Shown here in pieces: positions 12,501 through 26,700 of a stretch of DNA of 64,000 nucleotides. Below the pieces are notes generated by a model. It saw only the letters and a list, made by a program, of their open reading frames with translations, was not told the origin of the DNA and made no database searches. Position numbers and translations under genes: made by a program. Origin of the DNA: Agapetus fuscipes (Eukaryota; Arthropoda; Insecta; Trichoptera; Glossosomatidae); the NCBI GenBank assembly GCA_951799405.1, contig OX637339.1, positions 11,594,001-11,658,000 of the forward strand, in the 5' to 3' direction. Within the stretch, counting starts at the first letter, position 1. Every line of letters begins with the position of its first letter.

Positions 12501-14728
12501 ATAACGAAACGAATAAGCGCGCTACATTTTTGCGTCTTTCCTTTCTACCCCCCGTTTCGACAGACGACACACACTAAAAATGTTTCTTACACTTTATGGC
12601 CTTTGTAAAGAAGTGACATTAATGGAAAAAATCAAATGTGTTTATTGATTTTTTATCTAAATTTTAAAGCTAAAATATTTTATAAACTTAAAAAATGACG
12701 CTACAAAAAAATATTTTAAAAAACACGTTTTTGTTCACATTTTTTTCTTATAATTTTGTTGTTTAATATTTTGGACTTATTTTTTTTCTTCATAATTATA
12801 GAATGATACAATGTCTAGAGAGTGTTTAAAAAATATTTTAGGTAATGTGAACAGTTTTCGAGATAATATGAAAAAACTGAAACTTGAAAATTAATTTAAT
12901 GTGCGCGGCAGTACTTCAGCGTGAATTGTCGCCGAACCCACAGTAAGAAGGGAAACACGCTTCCCCGATAACTTAATAAAAATATGTCATTCTTAGTAAC
13001 GCTAACTACAGAAAATTAGTTATATTTTGAATCGTATCAACAGACCCCTCCCCTTGGCTATCAAAATGACGAGAATAATGTATGTAAGTTCTCCCTTGCA
13101 TAAACTTATTATTTATTGTATCTATTATGAATATTATTTTATATCAAAGTAATTCTACACTAATAATCATAACAATGTATGAAGACTTCAGGGGAAAAAC
13201 AACGAATGTCAGCAAAAATAAGAAAAAAAGTAAAATCTAGAAGCTCTGTGTGTATTTGAAGCTCTGCAAAATTTATTATTAAATGGTATTTCCAGTTCTT
13301 TGTGACAGGCAACAATCATGAGAAATACAATCATTCAAATTTATAATTTTGATTTACTCATAATGTTCTTTAACTGACATTCCTTGTTCATACCCTGTAG
13401 TCTTCATATTAGAAATGCAGCAGTGAGAGCTGTACCGCTGTCGAGCAGCATGTGTGCCAGCGCAGGTGGCAGGGGCAGCTCGGCCATGCGCGCCCCCAGG
13501 CCGTCCCCCTCCCCCTCCTCCTGAGGGTCCAGCAGCCCCGTGAGGCGCCCCGCCTGGTCTATGGCGCGCAGGGCCAGCAGGGACTGTAGAGCTGACAGCA
13601 CGGCGGCAGCTGAGGGGGCCGAGGGGAACGGGAACCTGGAACACAGAACACACAAGGGATGAAGAGCTGCCACAACTGCCATTGCAGTCTATCTCAAAAC
13701 TATGAGATCTTGGCTTTTCATGACTCATTCCTTTGCCAAACTGCCCGATTATGGAATCTACCAGTATCTGTGAAAGTTAAGGTACAAAAGAATGTGAAGA
13801 GATGGTTTGAGCATGTGGAAAGAATGAATGATGATAGATTGACAAAGTATATATATAGAGATAAAAAAGAGGTAAGGGACGACCGAGAAAAGTATGGAGT
13901 GATCAGATTGAGGAGATTGTGAAAGAATGGGATATACACAGCGAGCGTAAAAGAAGAAAATGCATGAAAAAGGTGATGGATATGAATGAATTGAAAGAGG
14001 TAGGTATGTAAGGATAGGAAGAAATGGAGGCAGCTCTGCAGAGGCTCTGGCCACCTCTAGCGAAATGGCAACAGAGTTACAGTTACAGTGTCTTTCCTTC
14101 CCAATTTGATTAGCTTTTATTCAAAACCAACATCAATCGCCACTTCCTTGCATCGCCTCACGACAGAGGCAACAATCCAAGCAACACCTCTGTAACACCC
14201 TTCTAGGATGACATAAGCCCCCAAACCTTTCAAGAATTGGGGAGCCTCTTGCACAGGATTCCTTAAACAAAAACAGAGGGGAGAGTAAGGAATCAGTCTC
14301 ACAGACAAAGTACGCAATGAGTAGATCCAAAGCCGCCCTGGGCTGGAAGTCTCATCACCACGGTAATTCTTACGAATATCGGTAATATTTGAATGAAAGC
14401 CTGTCAATCCAAGATGGCCACAAATGAACAGCTGAACCGTGGTGATGAGACTTCCAGCCCTGGGATTAGAGACAGCATAGTGCATAGTGCTGGGCCACAA
14501 TTTTGATAGCACCTCTAGCAGCAGTATTTATGCTACAGGGATATTTTTTTTACAAATAGCAGGAGATGATCTACAGCTGTTAGAGAACAAGGCAATAAAG
14601 TAACCCACCTGAGGATGTTGTCTATGCCCATGGCCTTGAGGGTGAGGATGGTCTGAGTAAGGTCAGCGCGCTGCAGCTCTGGCAACACACTCACACTCAG
14701 CGAGGAGTGCGCTTCCTCCGTGTACAGC
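9510..14728 (-). CDS. DHX35: DHX35 exons 9-14: helicase-associated and OB-like C terminus
   Basis: Exon 9 (14728-14609) has [20 protein letters not shown]. Exon 10 (13635-13436) has [10 protein letters not shown] and [20 protein letters not shown]; its acidic insert QEEGEGDG is longer than in vertebrates. Exon 11 (11838-11711) starts [10 protein letters not shown]. Exon 12 (10753-10549) has [10 protein letters not shown] and QWCRTRGL. Exon 13 (10236-10074) is unusually cysteine-rich with [20 protein letters not shown]. Exon 14 (9627-9510) ends [13 protein letters not shown], matching the ELAPHFY ending of DHX35. Confidence 0.9.
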
Positions 14729-17700
14729 CTGCAACATACATGGAAACAACTTGGCTGAGGTGGAAGAGGCTAATAGATATCATCATCACTGGCACAACAA
14801 ACCTTCATCAACTGCTGCCAGCTACACACCTTTCTCTTTCAGCTCACATCTGTACATCAGCCTAAAATCTAACTAGCACACTCTCCAGCAATCTTGCTCT
14901 AGGTCTTCCCACTGCATGATCATTGGTTAACAGGCCATGATGGGTGTCTGGCGTTCTCTGTCCATTTTTCTCCTTCAATCTCTAGTCTATTCCACTATTC
15001 ACCCACCTTGCTCTGTGTCTTCCACCTGCCCTGTGTCCTTCAGGGTGTGTCACTACAACTATTCTCTCTTGGCCTGATGGTCTATTCGCTGCATGTGCCT
15101 CAAAAAATTAAGTCTGCTGCCTTTGTACAGTTCATAAGATACAATCAAGTACAGCAATACAATCTTGGTCCCCATATTTCCATCTTTACTCATGAATTTC
15201 ACTTAAAGATGTTAAGAGATCCTAGATTCCTTAGTCATGTGAGGGCATGTGAGATGGTAGCAGTAAGGTACATAGAACGGCGGCCTAGTATGAGCGAGAG
15301 ATCGAATGATCTGGAATATGATCCCTTTTTTAACCTACATATACGGACTACAAAGGGCATCAGGAGACTAGTCGCTCAAAGCATTTTGCCATGAAGACCA
15401 AAGCAGAGATTATCAATTGTTGTAAATTGTCAACCAAACCGTGTATAATAAATAATTGCAGTTTAATTAAAGAGAACCCCAGTAAAATCGTAACAATATG
15501 ATAGCTGTGATAAGCACTAACCTGTAGCATTTCCCCGGCTGCAGCCTGCCCGCCCTGCCCGCCCGCTGCCTGGCCGCCTGCTGGGACACGGGGCACAGCA
15601 GGAGGCCCTCCAGGCGGGACACAGGGTCCCAGTACAGCACCTTGCAGAAGCCACAGTCCACCACTGTAACACAACACATGGAGGTGAGGGGAGTGCTCTG
15701 CTTTATGAGAATTTAAAGACCAATACAGAGTTGAAAGAAGAATCCTTTACTATATACACGATTCAGCCGGAAAATAGAAAGGGACATACCAAAATAATAC
15801 ACATCATGCAAACTTGCATAAATAATAACAGCAACACAGTCCCACGTTTCCAGATGTAAATCAAATATTGCCACAAATGTATTTTTCATGATGTAACAAA
15901 CATCTAGATCTTCTTTCTAACTTTTCTTAATACCAGTTACATTCAAATGTGAGCGAGAAATAAAATGATAATACAGTGGAACCCTAATTTTTAGACTAGA
16001 CTCCAGTCATAAATTGCGCTCTGCGGAAACAGCCAGAACATTAGTCAATGAATCTTTGCGCAAGTCTGCAAAAATGTTTGGGGAGCGCGCTTTTGTAGTG
16101 GTGGCTTCAAAGGCGTGGAACTGACGGCATCCTGTGGTTCGAGGATTGTCAACAGCAGTCACTTTAAGAGACTTCTCAAGGCCGATCTGTTTACCTAATT
16201 TTTTGGGACACCTCAATAGTGACCATGTCACAAAATGGCACCATTCGATTCATGATAATCATTATCGTTCATCATAATATTGTATTGGACGTGGACTGCA
16301 GCTGGTGAAGGACGACAGCCAACAGAGCTGCACTATGAGACGGTGACTTACCATCCTTATAGTGCTCCAGCTGCACCTGCACTAACTTTATGAAGCGAAG
16401 CACAACAGTGTACATAGACAGAATCATTACTTTGTGAGTTACAGCCATTTTACCCTAAACCCATTCTGCCCGGTTTGCCTATGTTTTTTTTTATTCGGCT
16501 GATCAGGTGGATAGCTCAATTGGTACAGTGATTGCATTCCATTCCGAGAGCTCGGATTCAAATCCCATCATGGATGACAGAAATGATTTCCGCTTTCGGT
16601 GTTTATTTCAAACCCTTAATAAAATAAACTCAGCCTTTACATACAAGAAATGAGTACCAGCGCCCTTGAGAGCTGGGAAATCCCCACTTGAACTGAAGTG
16701 GTTGGTGTAAAGCAGGCCCCCTTACCTGCAAAAATAAATAGGTTCCACTTGCCACATGTGAAACCCTTCGGGGAAAATGCGAAGTTGCACTGTATGTGCA
16801 GCTTAGTAGCGTATCGCAGGCGCCAGGTCAGTAGTACAAGGAGATGTATGAAAGCTTTCACATAGTTTGTCCGGTAATCCATAGACCAGTGGTGGGCAAA
16901 CTTTCTTAATGGGGGACCAGAAAATTTAAGAAATTTCAGAGGGCCAGAGGAAAAATGCTACTTCATATTTCTGGACCTTCAAAATATGATTATCGCGGGC
17001 CATGCACTATTCTTGTCGAAGGACCGTCGGCGGGCCAGATTGAATGTTTTCGCGGGCCGGAGCTGGCCCGCAGGCTGTACTTTGCCCATCACTGCCATAG
17101 ACAATCCGGGCAGAAAGCATTGTGTCTGAAAAGGCCCTAGCTGTTAGTTTACCGTAGGTGATATGTGGGATGGTGAGCGAGGTCTCTGCGAGGTTGGTGC
17201 TCACAATGACGCGGCGCGTGTTGGCGGGCGCCCTGCTGTAGGCCTGCAGCTGCTGCGCCCTGGGCAGGCCCCCGTACAGCGCCAGCACCAGCAGCCTGAG
17301 GCTCCGCTCCCTGCTAGGGGTGTACTGGGACAAGAGCTGCACTACACGCAGCACCTCTTCCTAAAAACAACATCATATCGTATTCATCAAGCAGTGGAAT
17401 ATCCAGAGTCAGTAAGGTTATAAAAAAAGTCATGAAAAAAGACCGGCCCGTAGTTTAGTGATTAACATTGTGACACGTAAATGGAAGGTTGTGGGTTTGA
17501 AGGCCGGCGGAGCACAAAAAATATACCATTTATATTTTCAAATATGCTCTTTGCTGGGTGAAAAATTCATAAACCTTTACCAAAGACCGGTAATCAAAGG
17601 TCCATCCAGCATCCGCTTGGTAGCGACGACCAAGCTCGTAAAAAGTCCAGTCGATAGCTCAGTTGGTAGAATGCTTGCATTCCATACCGAGAGCAAGGGT

Positions 17701-20700
17701 TCAATCCCTACCGAGGGTGTCAGAAATGATTTCCCGTTTTGGTGTCTATTTCAAACCCAAAATAAATACCGGCAAGTTAAGGATGATTTATTTGGTGAGC
17801 GCTGTTTTTGTGTGCATCACACCTCAAGAGCCCTGTATGAGCTTGGTGGTCGCTGTAGAAAGCGCCAATTCTCAAGCAAGACCCAGTTGCTGTAAGGCTG
17901 GATGGACCTTTAGTGACTGGTCTTTGGAAAGGTATATGAACTTTTCCCCCAGCGAAGTGCATATCTGAAAATAGAAATGTTTTTTTTTGCTCCGCCGGGA
18001 TTCCAACCCACAACCATCCATTTACGAGTCAGAAGTGTTAACCACTAGCTACGGACCAGTCAAGGTGTACTCAGCCTTCACAAGAAATGAGAATTAGCCT
18101 GGGTAGCTTGGAAACCTTCACTTCAACTTAAAGCCAGCCCCCTTACCCATACAAATAGTACTGTAGTTACCGGGGAAGAATGTTTCAAGGAGTTGTAGAC
18201 GTTCATGTTTTCCAAGAAGCAAGCAAAGGATGGGCGCCCTTGGGGTGCCTTGGGGTGACCAAAGGAGAAAAAATTATCCAACTATATATATACATATACA
18301 AATAAATAGGTCCCGAATCGCCACATGCGACCCCTTCAGGGATAACGCAGGCAAGAAGTTATACATATGTGTAGCTTAGTTGCGCTGGGGCTTCAGAATC
18401 TTTTTTCTCGGGATCCATTCGAAAAGTACCCCTACTCTAGAATGGTCTCTTTAGTATTTCTGGATAGTCCAGGTTGGTACTACATTAGCGTTGAATATAC
18501 CTGTCCTGTCAGGAAGGCCAGCATGTCTCCGGCTGGCTCAGTCTCGTGGATCTTGATGACGGTGTCTACCGTGGCCTGCACATAGTCCGGAACTGGTTCT
18601 GAAAACAACACATTAATAATCACCCCATGATATCTAATGAATCAGGGTCAAAGTTATGACAATTGAACCAGTGCTCTTTTTATTTTAAACAGGCTGGTCA
18701 AAATGCCATCCTAGCCTGCTTGCTATAACGCTGACAATCTTGACAATTGCCCTTACAAAATGATTTTTCTAATAATGATGATGGAATGTCTTGGCTTTGA
18801 GTGCCATGTTATGGATAGAGATGGACTGAGAATATTTGTAATTTGAGGAATATTTGTGATGTCACCTGACCGGGCACAATATTATGCAGATAGTTAGAAA
18901 ATATACTGCTAAGTGCACTGTACTGTATTTAGCATTTCTGAATCTGAAGTACACATCTCCTATTATCCTTATCTCTTGTATTCCTAAAAAGGATGCTGTA
19001 GTATTCAATTTGTCAACCTTTGGTATAGAAGATGTCCACAGGGAACATCCTGCCCTCCACAGTGAGTATGGCTGCTGTTGGTCTCGCTGGCTTCTCTCCC
19101 AGCTTGCGCTTCTTCTTGTTGAGCTCAAAGTAATCCCTGAGGAACTCGGCGTCCATGGTGGCTGAGGACACCACCAACTTCAAGTTCTTGCGCTTCTACA
19201 ACACATCAATAAACAACAGCCAATAATATTGGTTTAGTTTGGAATTTTAAAAATAAAACAATTTAATTTAAAAACACTAGTGCCAATGAAATCTAGCGCC
19301 AACATTTGAAAGCTTTTTGTTTGGTTATTGGTTAAGTTGAATTTCATTAATCTTCTTTCATAACTCTATGCTATAGATACATAACCCTTCACAACAGATT
19401 CATAACCCTGCGCTACATTTCCATAACCCTTCACAACAGATTCATAACCCTGCGCTACATTTCCATAACCCTTCATAACAGATTCATAACCCTGCGCTAC
19501 ATATTCATAACTCTAGGCTATAGATGCTAAATTCTTCACAGCGGATTCATAACTTTAGGCTTCAGATTCATAACTCTTCATAATTCAATGTGGAGAGTTA
19601 TGCATCTGTACGTAGGATTTGAATCTGTAGCATAGAGTAATGCAACTATAGCATAGGGTTATGAATATGTAGCAAAGGGTTATGAGTCTGTAACTTAGGG
19701 TTATAATCTATAGCTTAGGGTTATGAATCTGTAGCATAGGGTTATGAATCTGTAGCATAGGGTTATGAATCTGTAGCATAGAGTAATGCAACTATAGCAT
19801 AGGGTTATGAATCTGTAGCATAGGGTTACGAGTATGTAACTTAGGGTTTTAATCTATAGCGTAGGGTTATGAATCTGTAGCATAGGGTTTTGAGTCTGTA
19901 ACTTAGTGTTAAAATCTATAGCGTATGGTTATGAATCTGTAGCATAAGGTTATGAGTCTATAACTTAGGGTTATAATCTATAGCGTATGGTTATGAATCT
20001 GTAGCATAAGGTTATGATTCTATAACTTAGGGTTATTAGTCTGTAACTTAAGGATCTATAGTGTAGGGTTATGAATTTGTACCATAGAGTAATGCATCTA
20101 TAGCGTAGAGTTATCAATCTGTTTAGAATCTCACTTAGAGTGAGAGATGTATGTAGAGTCCCTACCTTGAGTATCTTTTTGAGGAGTCCCATGAGCACAT
20201 CAGTGAGCTGGTTCCTCTCGTGCACCTCGTCCAGCATGACGCAGCTGTACTGGGTGAGCAGCGGGTCTGCCAGCAGCTCCCGCAGCAGCACACCCTCACT
20301 CACAAACTGCAAAAACATCAGCAGAGGGCTCTTGAGGTGTGATTCTCACAAAAACAGATCTTATCAAACAAATCATCCTACATATTTGCAGCTCTTATTC
20401 CTATTCACAGTTTCATCAACATCTTCATAATAATATTTTTTATGGTTTGTGTATTAACACTGAAAATTCATATTGATTGTTTTGAATGTTAAAACATCTT
20501 TGCAACTTAGTTTATAGATTACAAAGTGACCGTGTGCTGTGGTTCCTTCTGATAAATTCATATGGGACAAGTAGAAGGAAGGTTTGATCATACCACTTTA
20601 CACATTCAATACAGAGTTTCTTTGCTATCTAAATGTCTTCTATTATGGATGTTGTGATCACCTTGATTTGTGTGTTGCTGCTGTATTTGTTGTCGAAGCC

Positions 20701-23700
20701 CACGCTGTATCCCACCTTCTCCCCCAGGACGGTGTTGGTCTCCTCAGCTGTGCGAGCAGCCAACGTCAGGGCAGCCGCACCGCGCGGCACGCACACCACC
20801 ACCTGCTGGGCCCCGGTGCAGTACCCAGCCTCACACACATACTGCAACACACAACACATGCAGGAGGTCAGCGTAATCTTACAAACCTATATCTCAATTC
20901 AACTATATATCTGAGGAAGATATACATATTTCTTGGTAACATACTTAAATAAATGTACAAGAAACCAAATAACTGATAACTGACAAACAAAAGATTTCTC
21001 ATCAAAGAATACTGATGGGAATTACTATATAATCTATGTTGCAAAGATATGTTAACATTCAAAGCTCATATCAAGTGCATGCCCACAAACAAACATGTGT
21101 AAGTTCGCGCTTACAAATACTGAATGTGTACAAATTAAAATCCAAACCTCAAATGAACATAAGCCCTGCAACTTTTGCCGACCTTTCTTGAAACAGGGGT
21201 GACATTGGCATACTGATACTCAAATTGTCCCATATTTTATTATTAAGACTGATCTTCACTTTGTAGGGAAAAGGTGGGATACTTGATCCCAGTTTTGGTT
21301 TTCATCAATTTTCTCAGACCCTTAAAGTTTTTTTGTTCTTTTTTTGCTCCAGGTTCATAATTTGGTTCATCGCCTACCACTTGGCATTCAAATAAAACTA
21401 CTTTCGTGAAGAACAAATGTACCAGATCAGTTCTTGTAAGAAACTCCTTGGGATCAAGTATCCCTACCCATGAGGGATACTTGATCCCCTGGAGTGGTTT
21501 ACATGATCCCGGGATCAAGTATCCCACCCATGAAGATAGCATTAGTAATTATAGCCAATTATTAGGGGAAATTAAAACAAATTTATGATACAAATCGAAA
21601 TAAACATCTTTATTGAGTAAAAAATAATATTTACAAAACATTTGCATTAAATTTTTGTTGAAAGTTGATAATACCAGTCCTGGCTGTCCCACTGCCGCAC
21701 GGCTGTGGCAGCTTTTGTATGTCTGCCCTTCCGACTACGCTAATGTCTTCTTCTGTTGGAAAAGTGAAACAACTACCCACTAGACCCTTTCTTCTCAAAA
21801 ATTTCACTTCGAAAGTATTTTCCTTTTGACTCAAAACTTTTTCAACATAACACTTGACTGTTTTTTTGACTAAACTGACTAAACTTGACTAAAACGTTGT
21901 CTTCAGGCTTTGGTTCGGTGTCGTCAATAAGTTCTTCATCATGTGAAAGGAAATCAGAGTCACTGCTGCTATCTGGAAGGCATGACATTCATGCCAAACT
22001 GCCTAGCGATCACTTTAAAACTCCCCCCATTTCTCACAGCATTCACAGCCACTTCAGCTTGCTGAGGATCTCGTGGAACTCTTTTTCTGGCTCCCTCTTT
22101 TGCTATGTACTTACACGGCATCTAAAAGAATAAACATTAATAATGAATAAAATTAATTATTTAAAGCATGGACTTAAAAATAAACTTGAAGTGGAATACT
22201 TGATCCCAGGATCAAGTATCGCCCCACTTCTAGGGATCAAGTATCCCCCGGTTGTCATTTTTTCAAAAATTGAAAAATTTAGGTTAGAAGAGTTTGCATT
22301 TCTAAATTTATGTTATGGTATTTTGTAGCTAAAAGCACATATATTTCACCGATATAGATAGAATAATCATAAAGTACACGAATGAAAATGTATAAAACTC
22401 ACCTTGCACGTGTAAAAAAAAGTCTGAACCTCACAAAATAGAAGTTAATTATTTTTTTATGCTTCTTCAGAGGTAACGGTCATTTGACAAAACAAAGGTA
22501 ACATTATGGTCGCTACCCAATGGTGCCAACAGAACAGTGATAAAATACCTAGGAGCGCCAAAATCGAATGGGGATCAAGTATCCCACCTTTCCCCTACTA
22601 CTGATGCTGATTTCTAATTACTGAAACCCAAATGTCTCTTATCTGTGGGAACCTATAATTAGCTTCTAATTACTCTACCTGTTTTTAATGAGGTCTGCAC
22701 ATAAATTGGCATAGACAATATTGTGTCGTCAGGTGGCCGGGTTGCTAGGGAGAAGGCATACATATATTTTGTAATTGGTTTTAAGTCCCTTGAATAAATA
22801 GGTCAGTATGGGCTGGCCACCCATACTGTAAAAAATGCTTCACTTTGCCAATGTCACCTCTGTTTAAGGGAAGGTCGGCAAGAGTCGCAGAACTTATGTT
22901 CATTTGAGATTGGGTTTTTATGTAACAGGCTTCTTCATCGTGAAGATGAAGCTTCAAGACCAATAGGCCGCAGAAAAAAATCCCAGAAAACAGTGTCTCA
23001 CTATTGTCAATGTGTACATAGACAGTATCCACTGATGTTATTTAAAGGTAATAATCTGTAATCTAAGTAAGTAGCAAAGATATCTTAACATTTAAATCTC
23101 ATATCAAATGCATGCCCACAAACATGTGTAGTTCGTGCCTACAAATGCTGAATGTGTACTTACAAATTAAATCCAAATCTCAAATGAACATAAACCATGA
23201 AACTTTTGCCCACCTTCCCTGAAACAGGGGTGACATTGGCAAAGCGAACCATTTTTTACACTTTTAGATTAGATTTAGATTATTAATTGCATAGAATAAA
23301 TGGTGAATTTCATCGAATATCTCTAAACTGGTCTTGTCTGCCTGCTCATCTCAGCATGTGGTGCAAGTTGTGCTTGTCTCCTCACAAGGAGTCTCTAGGG
23401 GTTCTGCCGGTTTAAGTTGCATTTTCTTTCTCATCTCTGTTTTTTACTTTCATAATTTGAGTCCATTGACTTATACAGAAGATATATAAAGGAGACCTTT
23501 TAACTCAAGGTTTGAGTTGAATAAAATCAAAGGCAGCAGCCTAGGTTTTTTTTTTTTCAAAAATGCAGTAAAAACACAGAAAGTTGATTTCTATATATCT
23601 ATCTCATTTTCAAGAAAAAATCCTATACTGCCACTTTTGATTCTACGCAATTAATTTTAAACCTGCAGAAACGAAAATGGAGAACGTCTTGAAGGAAACA

Positions 23701-26700
23701 GTATCGCTATAACACTGAAGAAATGTAAAGACAAAAACGCAATGTTTGTCTTACAGCTTTCAAGCGAATGTTTTATGACCACAGTCGGCCACCCGACCCT
23801 AATTCCACGAATTGCCGGGTTTAGGTACCCGGTACAGGTATAACACGTCTCAAAGGAGCTGGCGCCTAATTTTTAGTTCAGAGAGTAACCAAGAATCACA
23901 CGTTTCTCGTAATATGTTGTTACTCTAAGTGTCAGCGCGTTTAGGTGTCTCCCGCGCTCTACCAACAGTATACAAATAAAAAAACGCTTTAAAGCGTCTC
24001 CCGCTCTCTAACAACAGTTATGGAAAAGACGCCTTTAAGCGTCTCCCGCAAACGATGTGTTAATATAAATCTTAAATGATATATATCTTTGCAGCTTAGA
24101 TTAGATTAAGAGAGAGCAAGATGATCCCTACCATAGTATTATAGTATACTTATCTATGAGCCCTACTAATGCAACTTTCCCCCTCTCAAAAGGTGATGAT
24201 GATGATGACTTCTTTGATTCGCCGTTTCGCGATATTGTCCCTCAAAGGGCGCCCCAAAATGTCGCTGGTATGGTCAAACGGATAAGGCATTGTCATCCGA
24301 ATCAGCGTTTTTGAAATAAACGCAAGTTCAAATTTCGCTGTGTCCTATCCATCGCTCAATCGATGCCATTAGATAATTATGAATTAACAATTCATTTAAA
24401 AAAGATTCGGTGAACTCATAGGTCTTGCGACGGCTCTTGAGGTGACTATTTCTATCTATAATCTAAGTTGCAAGGATATATTCATTCAAAGTTCTCCGTT
24501 GTATGCCCACAAACAAACACGTGTAGTTCGCGCGTACAAATGCTGATTGTGTACTTACAAATAAAATCCAAACCTCAAATGAACATAAGCCCTGCAACTC
24601 TTGCCGACATTCCCTGAAACAGGGGTGAATTGGCAAAGTGAACCATTTTTTACAGTATGGGTGGTCAGCCTCATACCAACCGACTGCTGTCAGCAATCTC
24701 TCGAACCACAGTTGGCAGTCTTTCCATGTCCTTGTAGTAGGCTCTCATTTCTTGTGGAGGCTGGGTGCACCATAAATAAAACAGCGCTGCTTGTTTGATA
24801 AGGCAATGAAGGTAACATGTACATTTATTTTACAACATTCTCATTTACAACACACATACAACAATATGTCATACTTATGTATATGCTCCACACCAACAAC
24901 AGGAAATACTCCAAAAGAACTGATACGAATCACCTATATAAGTAACAGATTCAAATAACTGATACAAGTAACTGATACTCACACAAAAGTGACTGATACA
25001 AGTATAATATGATCAAGTCACAGTCACTAATACAAGTGAAATATTCAAACAACTGATTTAACTAGCTGATACAAGTAACAGGCATAAATAACTGTCCCTC
25101 TAAAATAGAAGTAACCAATATTATTGATCAACTCACTAATACACATGAGCTATACAAGTAACAGATAAAAATGAGCTATACAAGTAAAAGAGTCAAGTAA
25201 CTTTTACAAATCACCTGTACGAGTAACAGATTCTAGTAACTGATACAAATAACAGGTATAAATAACTGATCCAAATAAGCAAATGCTTTTTCACACAAAA
25301 CAAATAAGAGCATATTTGAAAATAGAGAAAAATTTAAATTTGGAATTTCTTTTGAAAAAAAAAAAACATGGAAGAGTTGTTTTGCATAATTATTATCCCA
25401 CTGTTATAGAGAGCCCTAAGTGGAACTGTGAACCCGTTCATTCATAGCCACATAGTCGCCATTCCGCTAGGAGTGGCCGGTATCTCCGCAAATGTGTCTC
25501 CACTTTGTTCTGTCTTTGCATTTCTTTCATCTCCTCGCCATTAATCACCCTCTTCTTTTTTTCTCACTCTGTACGTTTCAGTCATTTATACTCTCACATA
25601 TTTGTACAATCCATTCTTTCTTCGGTCTTCCCTTCTACCCTTACCTATGCACACTCTTTTTGTCAGTCATTCACCATCCATTCTTTCTCGATGACATAAC
25701 AATCTCATTGTACTCGTTTGTACTTTCACTGTCATATTCTTGTTTCTGCCACACTCATTAATAACGCAGTCATTTAGAACGCTATCGTTCAGAATCTTAC
25801 CAGTCATTCCTCTTAAATAAGCCATTTCTACCGTAGAATATAATATGCAAGTAAATTTTGTATACTTGGATGTAACGTTAGGGCTCTCTATACGGTCCAC
25901 TCTCAGTAATTAAATAAAAAGAAAATTGTAATAAAAAAAAAACAATTGGTAATCATCACATAGATGAATGAATCCATTTGAATTTAATTACAACATTTAA
26001 TTAAAAACTGTTAAGTGATTTCATACTTCACAGACTTTCTTACAAATTATTTCTGCTTTTTATTTTATTTCAGTCCTATACAATCAAAGGCGGCAACCCA
26101 GGATTTTTTTAAACGAGAAACATAATCACAGATAATGTAATTTTATGTGTTCCCAAATGTTTTATCTCATTTCTTTAGAATTCTAGTTTGCTGTCTTTGG
26201 TTCTTATAGCACTCCTTATAATATTGTTTTGGTTATTTTTTTGGAAGAAAACTTCAATTGTTAAATGTATAGAGGAAGATGTGAGAAATGACCAGCGCCC
26301 CCAGCATTACACATTCACAAAACTCACCTTGATTGCGTCAATTGAAAATGTATGGAATACACAATGGCACTCCAAGTGAGTGCTTTAGTTTTCATTCAAT
26401 TTTTCAATTTACGAAATTAAGCGGAGATTATTTAATTTTTTATACTCGGGGTTAAGGACAGGATTATTTTTATACTATTTAAATTTGATATTACATGAAA
26501 GTTATTTGTTTTTTTTTTGCTTTTGTTTAGAGACAGTTCTACAAATATAAAACTTTACATTCAATTTATCAATGAATATAAAAGACATAGACGGTATATT
26601 TAGTAGTTAGTAACTATAGTTATACACATTTGTAATAGAAAATGGGAATAGGTACACAATGAAAAAATGGGACACAAGATGTCGGCGTCATACATCAACA

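Noticed and set aside
19370..20125. Telomere-like or CRISPR-like array
   Set aside because: The 21-bp units have no conserved spacer layout, flip orientation, and lie in an intron of an animal gene. They are not (TTAGG)n.
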